6,630 nucleotides of DNA from Acidobacteriota bacterium (GTDB taxonomy: Bacteria; Actinomycetota; Acidimicrobiia; Spongiisociales; UBA5794): assembly GCA_022574065.1 (NCBI GenBank), contig JACZST010000110.1:1-6630 (forward strand), in the 5' to 3' direction. Of this stretch, positions 1 to 5,421 are shown one piece after another (within the stretch, counting starts at the first letter, position 1; each line of letters begins with the position of its first letter). The notes beneath the pieces were generated by a model. That model saw nothing but the letters and a program-made list of their open reading frames with translations, had not been told where the DNA came from and did no database searches. Made by a program: the position numbers and the translations under genes.

Positions 1-863
1 GCGAGCTGGGAAGGCTGCGTCAGAACGTCGCCAGGGTCGACGACAACGTCGTCTTCATCAGCGCAGGCGACGATTCATTCACGCGCTTGATTGCGTTCGA
101 GCGCACGGAAGGACAAATGAGCGGCTTCGGCACGACCGGCTTCGCCGTCGACTTCCCGACGGCAGAAGACAACGACTGGCAGCTCGGCCAGGAAGTCGAA
201 TTCGAGTTCCTTCAGACCGGGGTCCAGACACTCGAGCTGCAGGGACTGTACGAGTCGCCTGGCGCCGCCGGCTTCTTCATCTCGCTCGAAGCATACGAAG
301 AGAACTACACCGAGCAGCTGGACGCCCAGGTCTACATCAAACTGGCCGATGGAGTAACCCTTGACCAGGGAAAGGCCGCCATCGCTCCGATCGCCGAGCA
401 GTACCCAACGGTCAAGGTGGCCGACCAGGAAGAGCTCAAATCCGATCTAGAGACCCAGATTTTCCAGATCCTCGGCTTCCTTTTCGCCCTGCTCTCCATG
501 GCCTTGCTGATCGCCCTCATCGGCGTCGCGAACACGATCACACTTTCGATCTACGAGCGGACTCGCGAGATCGGGCTGCTACGGGCGGTCGGCTTGACCC
601 GGCGCGGGGTGCGGCGGATGATCCGACTCGAGTCGGGGGTCATCGCCGCTTTTGGCGGCGTGCTCGGCGTCGGCGTCGGAGTCTTCCTCGCGTGGGCCTT
701 GTTGCTCGCGTTGCGCGATCAGGGCTTCAGCCAGTTCGTCATCCCCTGGCTGTGGCTCGTTGTCGGAGTCCTCGTTATCGGGCTGCTGGGGGTCATCGCC
801 GCGATCTTGCCGGCGCGTCGCGCCGCCAAGCTCAACGTGCTCGACGCGATCGCGTACGAGTAG
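1..863 (+). CDS. ABC transporter permease, MacB/FtsX family (5'-truncated)
   Basis: This is the C-terminal part of an integral membrane permease of the FtsX/MacB class. Such proteins pair with a cytoplasmic ATPase and drive export or mechanical transmission across the membrane. The reading frame is open from base 3 with no stop, so the true start lies upstream of the window; the TTG at 87 is merely internal. A soluble extracytoplasmic domain covers roughly 3-450. Three membrane segments follow, at about 465-542, 633-713 and 738-809. The diagnostic cytoplasmic loop after the first helix reads YERTREIGLLRAVGLTRRGV, and the end reads LPARRAAKLNVLDAIAYE; both are hallmarks of the FtsX domain (known family features). 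The partner ATPase and the N-terminal helix must lie to the left. Substrate cannot be told from this fragment. The gene ends at a TAG and faces a convergent gene across a 107-bp gap. Confidence 0.93.
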   Translation, partial: ELGRLRQNVARVDDNVVFISAGDDSFTRLIAFERTEGQMSGFGTTGFAVDFPTAEDNDWQLGQEVEFEFLQTGVQTLELQGLYESPGAAGFFISLEAYEENYTEQLDAQVYIKLADGVTLDQGKAAIAPIAEQYPTVKVADQEELKSDLETQIFQILGFLFALLSMALLIALIGVANTITLSIYERTREIGLLRAVGLTRRGVRRMIRLESGVIAAFGGVLGVGVGVFLAWALLLALRDQGFSQFVIPWLWLVVGVLVIGLLGVIAAILPARRAAKLNVLDAIAYE

Positions 864-932
864 TCGTCGGTCAACACGAGGAAAGCGGCGAACGATCAGA
901 TGCTCCAGTTACGCGTCGCCCTTGTGGCCGAA

Positions 933-968
933 GACTGAGGACTGAGGACTGGAGCGAGCGCAGCGAGC
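933..968. repeat. Heptamer tandem repeat (GACTGAG)n plus GCGAGC direct repeat
   Basis: Two perfect GACTGAG units lie at 933-939 and 940-946, followed by a third near-copy GACTGGAG at 947-954. The sequence continues into GCGAGC-GCA-GCGAGC (954-968), a direct repeat of GCGAGC. The block occupies the right end of the 107-bp gap between two convergent genes and stops 2 bp before the stop codon of the minus-strand gene. The 7-bp period is not a multiple of three, which argues against a coding remnant. The GCGAGC pair is a direct repeat, not an inverted one, so it is not an obvious terminator stem. See also the repeats at 3377-3464. Confidence 0.7.
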
Positions 969-970
969 CC

Positions 971-1534
971 CTACTCCTGCACTTCCCAGGAGCGGGACTC
1001 TTCGACCAGATACATGCTCACGTCATGGACTCGGTCGAGCACTTCGCACAGCGTGTCTTGCCGGTACATGAGGTCGATCAACGAGATCTCCACCTTGGCG
1101 ACGAGCGACAGCTGATGTTCCTCGCCATCCGAAAGCGCCCCATACGTGTCGACGGCGGATACTTCGATGGGCAGGTCGGCACCGCCTTTGGCTGCCAGCT
1201 CTGTGGCCAGCACGATCAGGTCCGGCCGAGCTCCCAACGGTGGCAGCGACCAGTTGAACATGAAGGGAACGATGAATTTTCCGGTCGGGTCCTCGGGGAT
1301 GTCGGCGGTGTCCGCGAGGGCGTCCTCGAGATCGAGCACCACCCTTGGATCGAGGTCGATGGCGACATGCAGGTCGAGGGGCCCCTCACACGCCTCGGCT
1401 GGGTGGACATCGACCTCCCATGCCTGCCGCAGCGTATAGGTCTCGACGAAGTGCCGCTCGTCGTGCACGTGGAATCCGTGCTCGACTGCATGGTCCTTCA
1501 GGTATGTCACCGTACCGGCGAGGTCGACTGCCAT
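971..1534 (-). CDS. Unrecognised conserved-looking protein (about 187 aa)
   Basis: I do not recognise this protein. The sequence is acidic and alternates short beta-like hydrophobic stretches with charged loops (for example DLHVAIDLDPRVVLDLEDAL and KFIVPFMFNWSLPPLGARPD). It has no signal peptide or membrane helix, so it is probably soluble and cytoplasmic. Codon use fits a real gene, and the plus strand opposite reads as low-complexity Arg/Ser/Pro-rich shadow. The stop (TAG on the minus strand) is firm. The start is not. I prefer the ATG at 1534 (protein begins MAVDLAGTVTYLKDHAVEHG) because a TACCCT -10-like box ends six bases upstream, as in leaderless actinobacterial genes. An in-frame ATG at 1558 would add eight residues. 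No Shine-Dalgarno is evident for either. The open frame continues upstream to 1684, but that part overlaps the divergent gene. It is divergent from the TPR gene and convergent with the ABC permease. Confidence 0.75.
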   Translation of the reverse strand: MAVDLAGTVTYLKDHAVEHGFHVHDERHFVETYTLRQAWEVDVHPAEACEGPLDLHVAIDLDPRVVLDLEDALADTADIPEDPTGKFIVPFMFNWSLPPLGARPDLIVLATELAAKGGADLPIEVSAVDTYGALSDGEEHQLSLVAKVEISLIDLMYRQDTLCEVLDRVHDVSMYLVEESRSWEVQE

Positions 1535-1540
1535 GACATG

Positions 1541-1546
1541 AGGGTA
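1541..1546 (-). promoter_or_regulatory. Candidate -10 box (TACCCT) for leaderless minus-strand gene
   Basis: Read on the minus strand, TACCCT fits the TANNNT actinobacterial -10 pattern. It is separated by six bases from the ATG at 1534, the spacing expected if transcription begins on the start codon. No convincing -35 element was seen. The motif is short and degenerate, so chance is a serious alternative. It would also fall inside the gene if the ATG at 1558 is the true start. Confidence 0.25.
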
Positions 1547-1582
1547 CCGCGCCTTCATGCGATAGGGTTTCGGCGACCCGCG

Positions 1583-1587
1583 AGGAG
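1583..1587 (+). promoter_or_regulatory. Ribosome binding site of TPR gene
   Basis: AGGAG lies 11 bases upstream of the ATG at 1599. It is the only good Shine-Dalgarno in the 1535-1598 divergent interval and supports 1599 as the start of the plus-strand gene. It also limits how far the minus-strand gene can extend to the right. Confidence 0.6.
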
Positions 1588-1598
1588 AGTCAACAGTC

Positions 1599-2435
1599 AT
1601 GCCGCAGCGCTTCGGTGCAGACTGGAACCCGTTCAGTACGTCGTTCATCTCGGGAGAGTGGTGGTACGACCGGTCAGAGAACACGTTCGGCTACACCCTC
1701 AGCGAAAACGACCGGGAGTGGGGCGATACCACTTGGGAATTCCCCGATCCCGAGGAGTATGCGGTCCTGGCCGCCGAACATCAGCCCGGCTGGACGGCAA
1801 ACGCCGGGGAAAAGGCGATGCACGCCGCGCTCGTCTCGGGAGACCCATGGGCCATCGATCTGGCCGCGGGTCGGCACCCCGCCTACCGCGCCACCGCAGA
1901 CACCCTCGCCGGGCTGTTATCGCTGAACACGCAACGGTCCTATGCCGGCGAGCTCCTCGATCGAGCGATCGAGGCCGACTATGAGCCAAAGGACGACTCG
2001 TTCGTCCGCACCTACCTGCCGGGAGCGGGGATCGTTGTACCGATCGCCCCCGGCGTCGTAGTGGCGCTCCCCCTGATGCGGACCGCGGTGGCCCTGGCTG
2101 CTGCCGAGCTGCACCAGGCTGCTCAGGAATACACACGGGCGATCGACATCCTCGAATCGGTGGAGCGCACGACGCACGTGACCCTGTCACTGGCTGATCT
2201 GTTGTGCGCCGCCGGCCGCTACGCAGAGGCGATAGAGATGACCGACGGCGTCGCCAACACCGACGACGTCACGGCCCTCACCATGGCGTACCGAGCGATG
2301 GCGCAACGTGAGCTTGGTGACGTCGCCGCCGCGGCACAGACCCTCGAGGACGTATTCGGACGGGACAGCCGTTCCGACGAGGTGGTGGGTTTCGCTCGTG
2401 TCGTCGAGTCTTCACTGGCCGGGACCTCGACATGA
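1599..2435 (+). CDS. TPR-type helical-repeat protein
   Basis: A soluble protein of 278 residues. The N-terminal 55 residues are rich in aromatic and acidic residues (WN, WWYD, WGDTTWEFPDPEEY) and are not assignable to a domain I know. From about residue 70 onward the protein is alpha-helical. The second half shows tetratricopeptide-like helix pairs with small residues at packing positions, at roughly residues 160-190 (AALHQAAQEYTRAIDILES-type pattern), 194-215 (LADLLCAAGRYAEAIEMTD) and 224-256 (ALTMAYRAMAQRELGDVAAA). TPR proteins act as protein-protein scaffolds; the partner here is unknown. I recall similar TPR hypothetical proteins in actinobacteria, but this cannot be checked here. The start is set by AGGAG 11 bases upstream. 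The stop codon overlaps the start of fdhD (ATGA at 2432-2435), implying translational coupling and possibly a shared role in molybdoenzyme maturation; that link is inference only. Confidence 0.85.
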   Translation: MPQRFGADWNPFSTSFISGEWWYDRSENTFGYTLSENDREWGDTTWEFPDPEEYAVLAAEHQPGWTANAGEKAMHAALVSGDPWAIDLAAGRHPAYRATADTLAGLLSLNTQRSYAGELLDRAIEADYEPKDDSFVRTYLPGAGIVVPIAPGVVVALPLMRTAVALAAAELHQAAQEYTRAIDILESVERTTHVTLSLADLLCAAGRYAEAIEMTDGVANTDDVTALTMAYRAMAQRELGDVAAAAQTLEDVFGRDSRSDEVVGFARVVESSLAGTST

Positions 2436-3253
2436 CCGCAGCCGACCACTTCGCCACCCGACGCGTTGTCCGCTTCGGCACAACCGGCCTGGAAACGATC
2501 GAGGATCGGGTCGCCAGAGAAGGACCGATGGAGATCCGGATTGGATCGACTCCGATCGCGGTGCTGATGAGAACACCAGGAGATGACGTCGACCTCACCC
2601 TCGGTTTTGCGCTCACCGAGGGAATCGCCATCCATCCGCACGAGCTGGTCGGGGCGGTGTCGGTCGGCGGCGAGGACGAAGACGCTCGGTACCAGCTCGA
2701 ATTCGCCGAGGGTGTCGAGGTAAACCCCGATCAGTTCAAACGCAACCTCTATACCAGCTCTTCGTGCGGGGTGTGCGGCAAGGCATCCATCGATGCGGTG
2801 CGAATCACGGCTGCGGCGCCGTCGCCGGGCCCCCTGATCGATGGTGCCTCCCTCTACTCGTTCGCGGCGACGATGCGAGCCGCCCAACCCGGCTTCGACG
2901 CCACCGGGGGACTCCACGCCGCCGCCCTGTTCCAGCCGGACGGAACGCTGGTCGCGCTGCGCGAGGACATCGGCCGCCACAACGCGGTAGACAAGGTGGT
3001 CGGTGCCACATCCGGAGCCCTGTGGCCGTTGAGCGGCCACCTCTTGTTGGTATCCGGCCGCGTGTCCTTCGAGATCGTCCAGAAGGCGGCGGTGGCTGGA
3101 ATCCCCATCGTTGCCGGCATCTCAGCGGCCTCGTCCCTTGCCATCGACCTCGCCGAGGAGTTCGGGATGACCGTCATCGGCTTCGTGCGCGAAGGCTCGT
3201 TCAACGTGTACACCGGAGCCGAGCGGATCGGTTATGAGAGCGCGCAGCAATAG
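2432..3253 (+). CDS. fdhD: Formate dehydrogenase accessory sulfurtransferase FdhD
   Basis: FdhD moves sulfur from the cysteine desulfurase (IscS in E. coli) to the molybdenum or tungsten bis-MGD cofactor, and so activates formate dehydrogenase in the cytoplasm. The 273-residue length fits the family. The catalytic CxxC motif is present as SSSCGVCGKASIDAV, with Cys112 and Cys115. Other family signatures are REDIGRHNAVDKVVG (about 177-191), the SGRVSFEIVQKAA segment (208-220), GIPIVAGISAASSLAIDLAE (223-242) and the C-terminal FVREGSFNVYTGAERI (251-266). The ATG overlaps the stop of the upstream TPR gene (ATGA), so the two are very likely co-transcribed. No formate dehydrogenase or molybdenum cofactor synthesis gene lies in the window, so its client enzyme must be encoded elsewhere. 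Assignment is firm from the motifs. Confidence 0.97.
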   Translation: MTAADHFATRRVVRFGTTGLETIEDRVAREGPMEIRIGSTPIAVLMRTPGDDVDLTLGFALTEGIAIHPHELVGAVSVGGEDEDARYQLEFAEGVEVNPDQFKRNLYTSSSCGVCGKASIDAVRITAAAPSPGPLIDGASLYSFAATMRAAQPGFDATGGLHAAALFQPDGTLVALREDIGRHNAVDKVVGATSGALWPLSGHLLLVSGRVSFEIVQKAAVAGIPIVAGISAASSLAIDLAEEFGMTVIGFVREGSFNVYTGAERIGYESAQQ

Positions 3254-3289
3254 GCGACCAGTCGCCTCGGCGGCAGTGGAGCCATTTTT
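3253..3289 (+). terminator. Weak candidate terminator after fdhD
   Basis: GGCGAC-CA-GTCGCC (3253-3266) begins on the last base of the fdhD stop codon. It can form a stem of five to six G/C-rich pairs. A run of five T follows at 3285-3289, but 18 bases after the stem, which is too far for a textbook intrinsic terminator. A second, smaller pairing (GGC 3272-3274 with GCC 3281-3283) sits right before the T-run. The feature is plausible but weak. Confidence 0.3.
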
Positions 3290-3376
3290 CCCGTTCGTAG
3301 CTACCGCCTGCTCGGGCCACGGCTTCACAATGGCCACGCCGAGAGAGACCGGATCACGCGGCCGGTGACAGGGAGC

Positions 3377-3421
3377 CGATCTCCAGTCTCCAGACTCCGC
3401 CTTCTTGCTGATGACTGACGA
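3377..3421. repeat. Two short heptamer tandem arrays
   Basis: The first array is CGATCTC-CAGTCTC-CAGACTC at 3377-3397, three units of 7 bp. Read on the minus strand these are GAGTCTG, GAGACTG and GAGATCG, resembling the GACTGAG/GACTGGAG units at 933-954. The second array is CTGATGA-CTGACGA at 3408-3421, two units differing at one base. Both lie in the non-coding gap between convergent genes. The unit sequences are degenerate, but the 7-bp period is clear. Confidence 0.6.
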
Positions 3422-3429
3422 TTTCCTCT

Positions 3430-3464
3430 GGCCGGTGGCCGGCGGCCGGTCGCCGGTAGCCAGA
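3430..3464. repeat. GGCCGGT heptamer array, five units
   Basis: Five consecutive 7-bp units read GGCCGGT, GGCCGGC, GGCCGGT, CGCCGGT and AGCCAGA. A further isolated GGCCGGT occurs at 3360-3366, exactly 70 bp (ten periods) before the array. The units contain GGCC and CCGG self-complementary cores, so either strand of RNA could fold into small GC hairpins. The array lies 34 bp beyond the stop codon of the minus-strand LiaF-like gene, where it could slow or end transcription arriving from the right. Confidence 0.75.
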
Positions 3465-3498
3465 TCGAGCACGCCTTAGCCAGCCAAGTCGTCTGGAT

Positions 3499-3963
3499 CT
3501 ACTGACCCTGGTCGTCCGTTGATTTCGGCCGGACCGTGATCCCCCCGAGGTAGGCCCTAGCGTCGACGACCAGCACCGTGGCATCGTCGGCGGCGGTATC
3601 GGGATCGGTGAGGTTCTCCGTTCCGCCCATGATCGAAGTCGACGCCATCTCGACCCGCCAGTGGGCAGGGACGAGGACATCGATGCCACCCATGATTGCC
3701 GTCAGATCGAGCGTGATGGTATCGGCAGACTGGACCTCGGTGAGGTCGATCGCCATCCCACCCATCACTGCCGTCCCCGATCCGTAGCGAAGCGCCTCGG
3801 ACCGGCTGACGAACTCGATGCCGTCCATCGCCGCCACCAATGCGAACGTTTCCGAATCCTGGTCTCCGTACGTTGGCAAACGCCGCTTCGCCACCTGGGC
3901 AGCGACCACCGCAAGCACGTTGAACAGGACGATGCCGATCAGGATGCGTCGCAACCACTTCAC
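3499..3963 (-). CDS. LiaF-like single-TM protein with repeated MGG motifs
   Basis: A protein of 154 residues. The N-terminus (KWLRRILIGIVLFNVLAVVA, residues 2-21) is one membrane helix with a positively charged front, followed by KRR at 26-28. After a short linker, the rest resembles the C-terminal repeat domain of LiaF/YvqF-type cell-envelope proteins. A motif of the form (I/V)MGG plus a hydrophobic beta strand recurs at AVMGGMAIDL (65-74), AIMGGIDVLV (89-98), SIMGGTENLT (110-119) and AYLGGITVRP (138-147), with a weaker copy AAMDGIEF at 44-51. Such repeats suggest a beta-sheet stack facing either side of the membrane. In Firmicutes, LiaF senses or restrains the response to cell-wall-active agents; whether that holds here is unknown. 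The start is GTG at 3963 with no good ribosome site. It lies 24 bp downstream of the EamA gene on the same strand, so an operon is likely. Confidence 0.82.
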   Translation of the reverse strand: MKWLRRILIGIVLFNVLAVVAAQVAKRRLPTYGDQDSETFALVAAMDGIEFVSRSEALRYGSGTAVMGGMAIDLTEVQSADTITLDLTAIMGGIDVLVPAHWRVEMASTSIMGGTENLTDPDTAADDATVLVVDARAYLGGITVRPKSTDDQGQ

Positions 3964-3987
3964 ACTGGGGACGGTAACAGTGCTCGA

Positions 3988-4884
3988 CTACCTCGCAGCC
4001 TCGAGGGGTGTCTCGACATCGGCAATGCCCCATCTTTGGATGGAGGCGACGGCGATGAGAACCAATGACCCCCCAATGATCTGAACCGGGCTCAGATGCT
4101 GCCCCAATAACACCCACGCCGCAGCAGCGGCGAATACCGGCTCGGTGGTGGCGATGACCCCGACCACACCAGAGGCGACCCGCTGCAGGGCACCAAACTC
4201 GATGAAGAACGGCAGGGCGGTGCCGACCACCCCGATCCAGACAAGCTCCGCCCATACCCCGCCCGACAAATCCGTCGGGAACGTCCATAGCGGCTGGACG
4301 ACGATCCAGATCAGCGAAGCGGATACGAAACCCCAGGTCATCACGGTGACGATTGGGTAGCGGCGTGTCAACCGTTCCCCAAGCACGAGGTACGAGGCAA
4401 AGGTGACCGCGGAAGCCAAGCCGGCGAGGACCCCGAGCCAGTCGCCACCCTCGAGCTGCCACGCCTGCGTCACCAGGACGACGCCGATGATCGCCACGAC
4501 CGCAGCCGCCCACGCCGCCGAGCTGACCGTCCTGCCCTGCACCCCCGCCATCCAGGCCAGGACGAGGATCGGTCCGAGGAACTGGATGGTCGCCCCCGGC
4601 CCCACCCCTAGACGCTCCAACGCCCAGTAGAAGGTCACGTTGACCACAGCGAGGTTCGCCCCGAGGAGAGCGAACCACCACAGGCCGCCTCGCGGGTTGA
4701 GCAAACCGCGCCACCACGCCACCGGCACGAGGATGGCAGTGGTCAACAGTGCCCTCGCCTCTGCAACCCGCGCCGGTGAGACCTCGCGGAAGGCGTCGGC
4801 AGCGATGGCACCGCTAACCCCCCACATGAATGCTGCCGAGAGGGCGAGCAGGACACCGGTGCGAGCGGAGCGGTCGACCCTCAT
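3988..4884 (-). CDS. EamA-family (DMT superfamily) transporter, 10 TM
   Basis: A 298-residue inner-membrane permease of the drug/metabolite transporter superfamily. Family members export amino acids, nucleosides or other small metabolites. The sequence is two tandem five-helix EamA units. The first half ends with YWALERLGVGPGATIQFLGP (86-105) and a helix to about 115. The second half repeats the pattern at FGALQRVASGVVGVIATTEP (230-249), followed by VFAAAAAWVLLGQHLSPVQI (250-269) and a final helix to about 282. These paired motifs (a short helix, then a conserved Pro before the next helix) define the family. The ATG at 4884 has AGGGAT about ten bases upstream. Length is typical. The substrate cannot be predicted. 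Downstream, 24 bp away, is the LiaF-like gene; upstream and divergent, 98 bp away, is arsC. That neighbour does not make it an arsenite exporter, because ArsB and Acr3 are unrelated families. Confidence 0.95.
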   Translation of the reverse strand: MRVDRSARTGVLLALSAAFMWGVSGAIAADAFREVSPARVAEARALLTTAILVPVAWWRGLLNPRGGLWWFALLGANLAVVNVTFYWALERLGVGPGATIQFLGPILVLAWMAGVQGRTVSSAAWAAAVVAIIGVVLVTQAWQLEGGDWLGVLAGLASAVTFASYLVLGERLTRRYPIVTVMTWGFVSASLIWIVVQPLWTFPTDLSGGVWAELVWIGVVGTALPFFIEFGALQRVASGVVGVIATTEPVFAAAAAWVLLGQHLSPVQIIGGSLVLIAVASIQRWGIADVETPLEAAR

Positions 4885-4937
4885 CGCGAGCGGTGATCCC
4901 TACGTACTCGACGTGTCTCCGTCATGTTTGGCCTCAC

Positions 4938-4943
4938 TACGAT
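4938..4943 (+). promoter_or_regulatory. Candidate -10 box (TACGAT) for arsC
   Basis: TACGAT matches the TANNNT actinobacterial -10 consensus. It lies 39 bases before the GTG start of arsC, leaving a short leader that would include the ribosome site at 4972-4976. No clear -35 hexamer is present at 16-19 bp spacing, so an activator or a non-housekeeping sigma factor is possible. The divergent EamA gene shares this 98-bp interval. Confidence 0.35.
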
Positions 4944-4971
4944 CCGGCCGGGAGCGTACCGCTACCCGATC

Positions 4972-4976
4972 AGGAG
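4972..4976 (+). promoter_or_regulatory. Ribosome binding site deciding the arsC start
   Basis: AGGAG sits six bases before the GTG at 4983. The open frame extends further upstream to 4830, but those codons overlap the divergent EamA gene and encode an Arg/Ser/Pro-rich stretch unlike ArsC. The GTG places the catalytic Cys at residue 10, as in the family. Confidence 0.75.
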
Positions 4977-4982
4977 CCGATC

Positions 4983-5381
4983 GTGCCCAAACCCGAGGTC
5001 TTGTTCGTCTGTGTCCACAACGCCGGGCGGTCCCAAATGGCTGCCGGGCTCCTCGACCATCGCGCCGCGGGGCGGATCGTGGTGCGGAGTGCAGGTTCTG
5101 ACCCGGCAGGCCAGGTCGACCCCACGGTCGTCGAGGTGATGCGGGAACTAGACATCGATATCTCGAAGGAGTTTCCGAAGCCGCTGGCCGACGGCGCGGT
5201 GCGCACCGCCGACGTCGTCGTCACCATGGGATGTGGAGACGTCTGCCCGGTCTATGCGGGTATCCGCTATCTCGACTGGGACCTCCCCGATCCATCGGGA
5301 AAGAGACCCGTCGAGGTCAGGAGGATCCGCGACGAGATCGAGCGGAGAACCGTGATCCTCCTCGACGAGATCCTGGCATGA
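4983..5381 (+). CDS. arsC: Arsenate reductase ArsC, low-molecular-weight phosphatase fold
   Basis: A cytoplasmic enzyme of 132 residues that reduces arsenate to arsenite for later export. The phosphatase-type P-loop CVHNAGRS (C-x5-R-S) begins at Cys10, with Arg16 binding the oxyanion. The general-acid segment is WDLPDPSGK, with Asp103. A second cysteine region, TMGCGDVCP, supplies Cys84 and Cys88, comparable to the redox cysteines of thioredoxin-linked ArsC. Actinobacterial relatives may instead use mycothiol and mycoredoxin, and the sequence alone does not settle which electron donor is used. The motif YLDWDLPDPSGK followed by EVRRIRDEIE is typical of ArsC and argues against a tyrosine phosphatase. 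The GTG start is fixed by AGGAG six bases upstream. No arsR or arsenite efflux gene (arsB/acr3) is adjacent: the EamA gene is divergent and a sigma factor follows 40 bp downstream. Confidence 0.93.
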   Translation: MPKPEVLFVCVHNAGRSQMAAGLLDHRAAGRIVVRSAGSDPAGQVDPTVVEVMRELDIDISKEFPKPLADGAVRTADVVVTMGCGDVCPVYAGIRYLDWDLPDPSGKRPVEVRRIRDEIERRTVILLDEILA

Positions 5382-5393
5382 GTGCAACGCTGC

Positions 5394-5410
5394 GAACCGA
5401 CGCGGGGTTC
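5394..5410. promoter_or_regulatory. GAACC-N7-GGTTC inverted repeat upstream of sigma gene
   Basis: A perfect 5-bp inverted repeat (GAACC at 5394-5398, GGTTC at 5406-5410) with a 7-bp spacer. It abuts the candidate -10 box of the sigma-factor gene. It could be an operator, or a weak hairpin after arsC. It is also short enough to be chance. Confidence 0.3.
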
Positions 5411-5416
5411 TATCTT
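5411..5416 (+). promoter_or_regulatory. Candidate -10 box (TATCTT) for leaderless sigma gene
   Basis: TATCTT fits TANNNT and ends five bases before the ATG at 5422, so transcription could start on or next to the start codon. No Shine-Dalgarno precedes this ATG, which fits a leaderless transcript. No TTGACA-like -35 is visible. Confidence 0.4.
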
Positions 5417-5421
5417 CTGAG

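Noticed and set aside
692..1984. Long plus-strand open frame of 430 codons spanning several genes
   Set aside because: It is Arg/Gly/His-rich, has no recognisable motif, crosses the end of the ABC permease and runs antisense to the 971-1534 gene. It is a high-GC shadow frame.
2219..3040. Minus-strand open frame of 273 codons opposite fdhD
   Set aside because: fdhD on the other strand carries the CxxC and other family motifs. The antisense frame is Arg/Ser/Gly-rich with no domain.
3377..3464. CRISPR-like array
   Set aside because: Units are 7 bp with no spacers. They are simple tandem repeats, and no cas genes are near.
3122..3472. Minus-strand open frame of 116 codons in the gap after fdhD
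   Set aside because: It starts within the heptamer repeats and ends inside fdhD. Its peptide reads through 7-bp repeats out of phase with codons and shows no protein-like pattern.
3557..4717. Minus-strand open frame of 386 codons overlapping EamA and the LiaF-like gene
   Set aside because: It is very rich in Arg, Gly and His with no hydrophobic pattern, while the overlapping frame encodes a clear 10-TM EamA protein. Shadow frame.
4902..4914. ACGT-N5-ACGT motif between EamA and arsC as a possible ArsR-type operator
   Set aside because: The half-sites are four bases and self-complementary, do not resemble known ArsR operators, and no arsR gene is present. Chance occurrence is likely.
3988..5381. 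EamA plus ArsC as an arsenic-resistance operon
   Set aside because: The genes are divergent, and DMT-family permeases are not known arsenite exporters. Adjacency alone does not support it.
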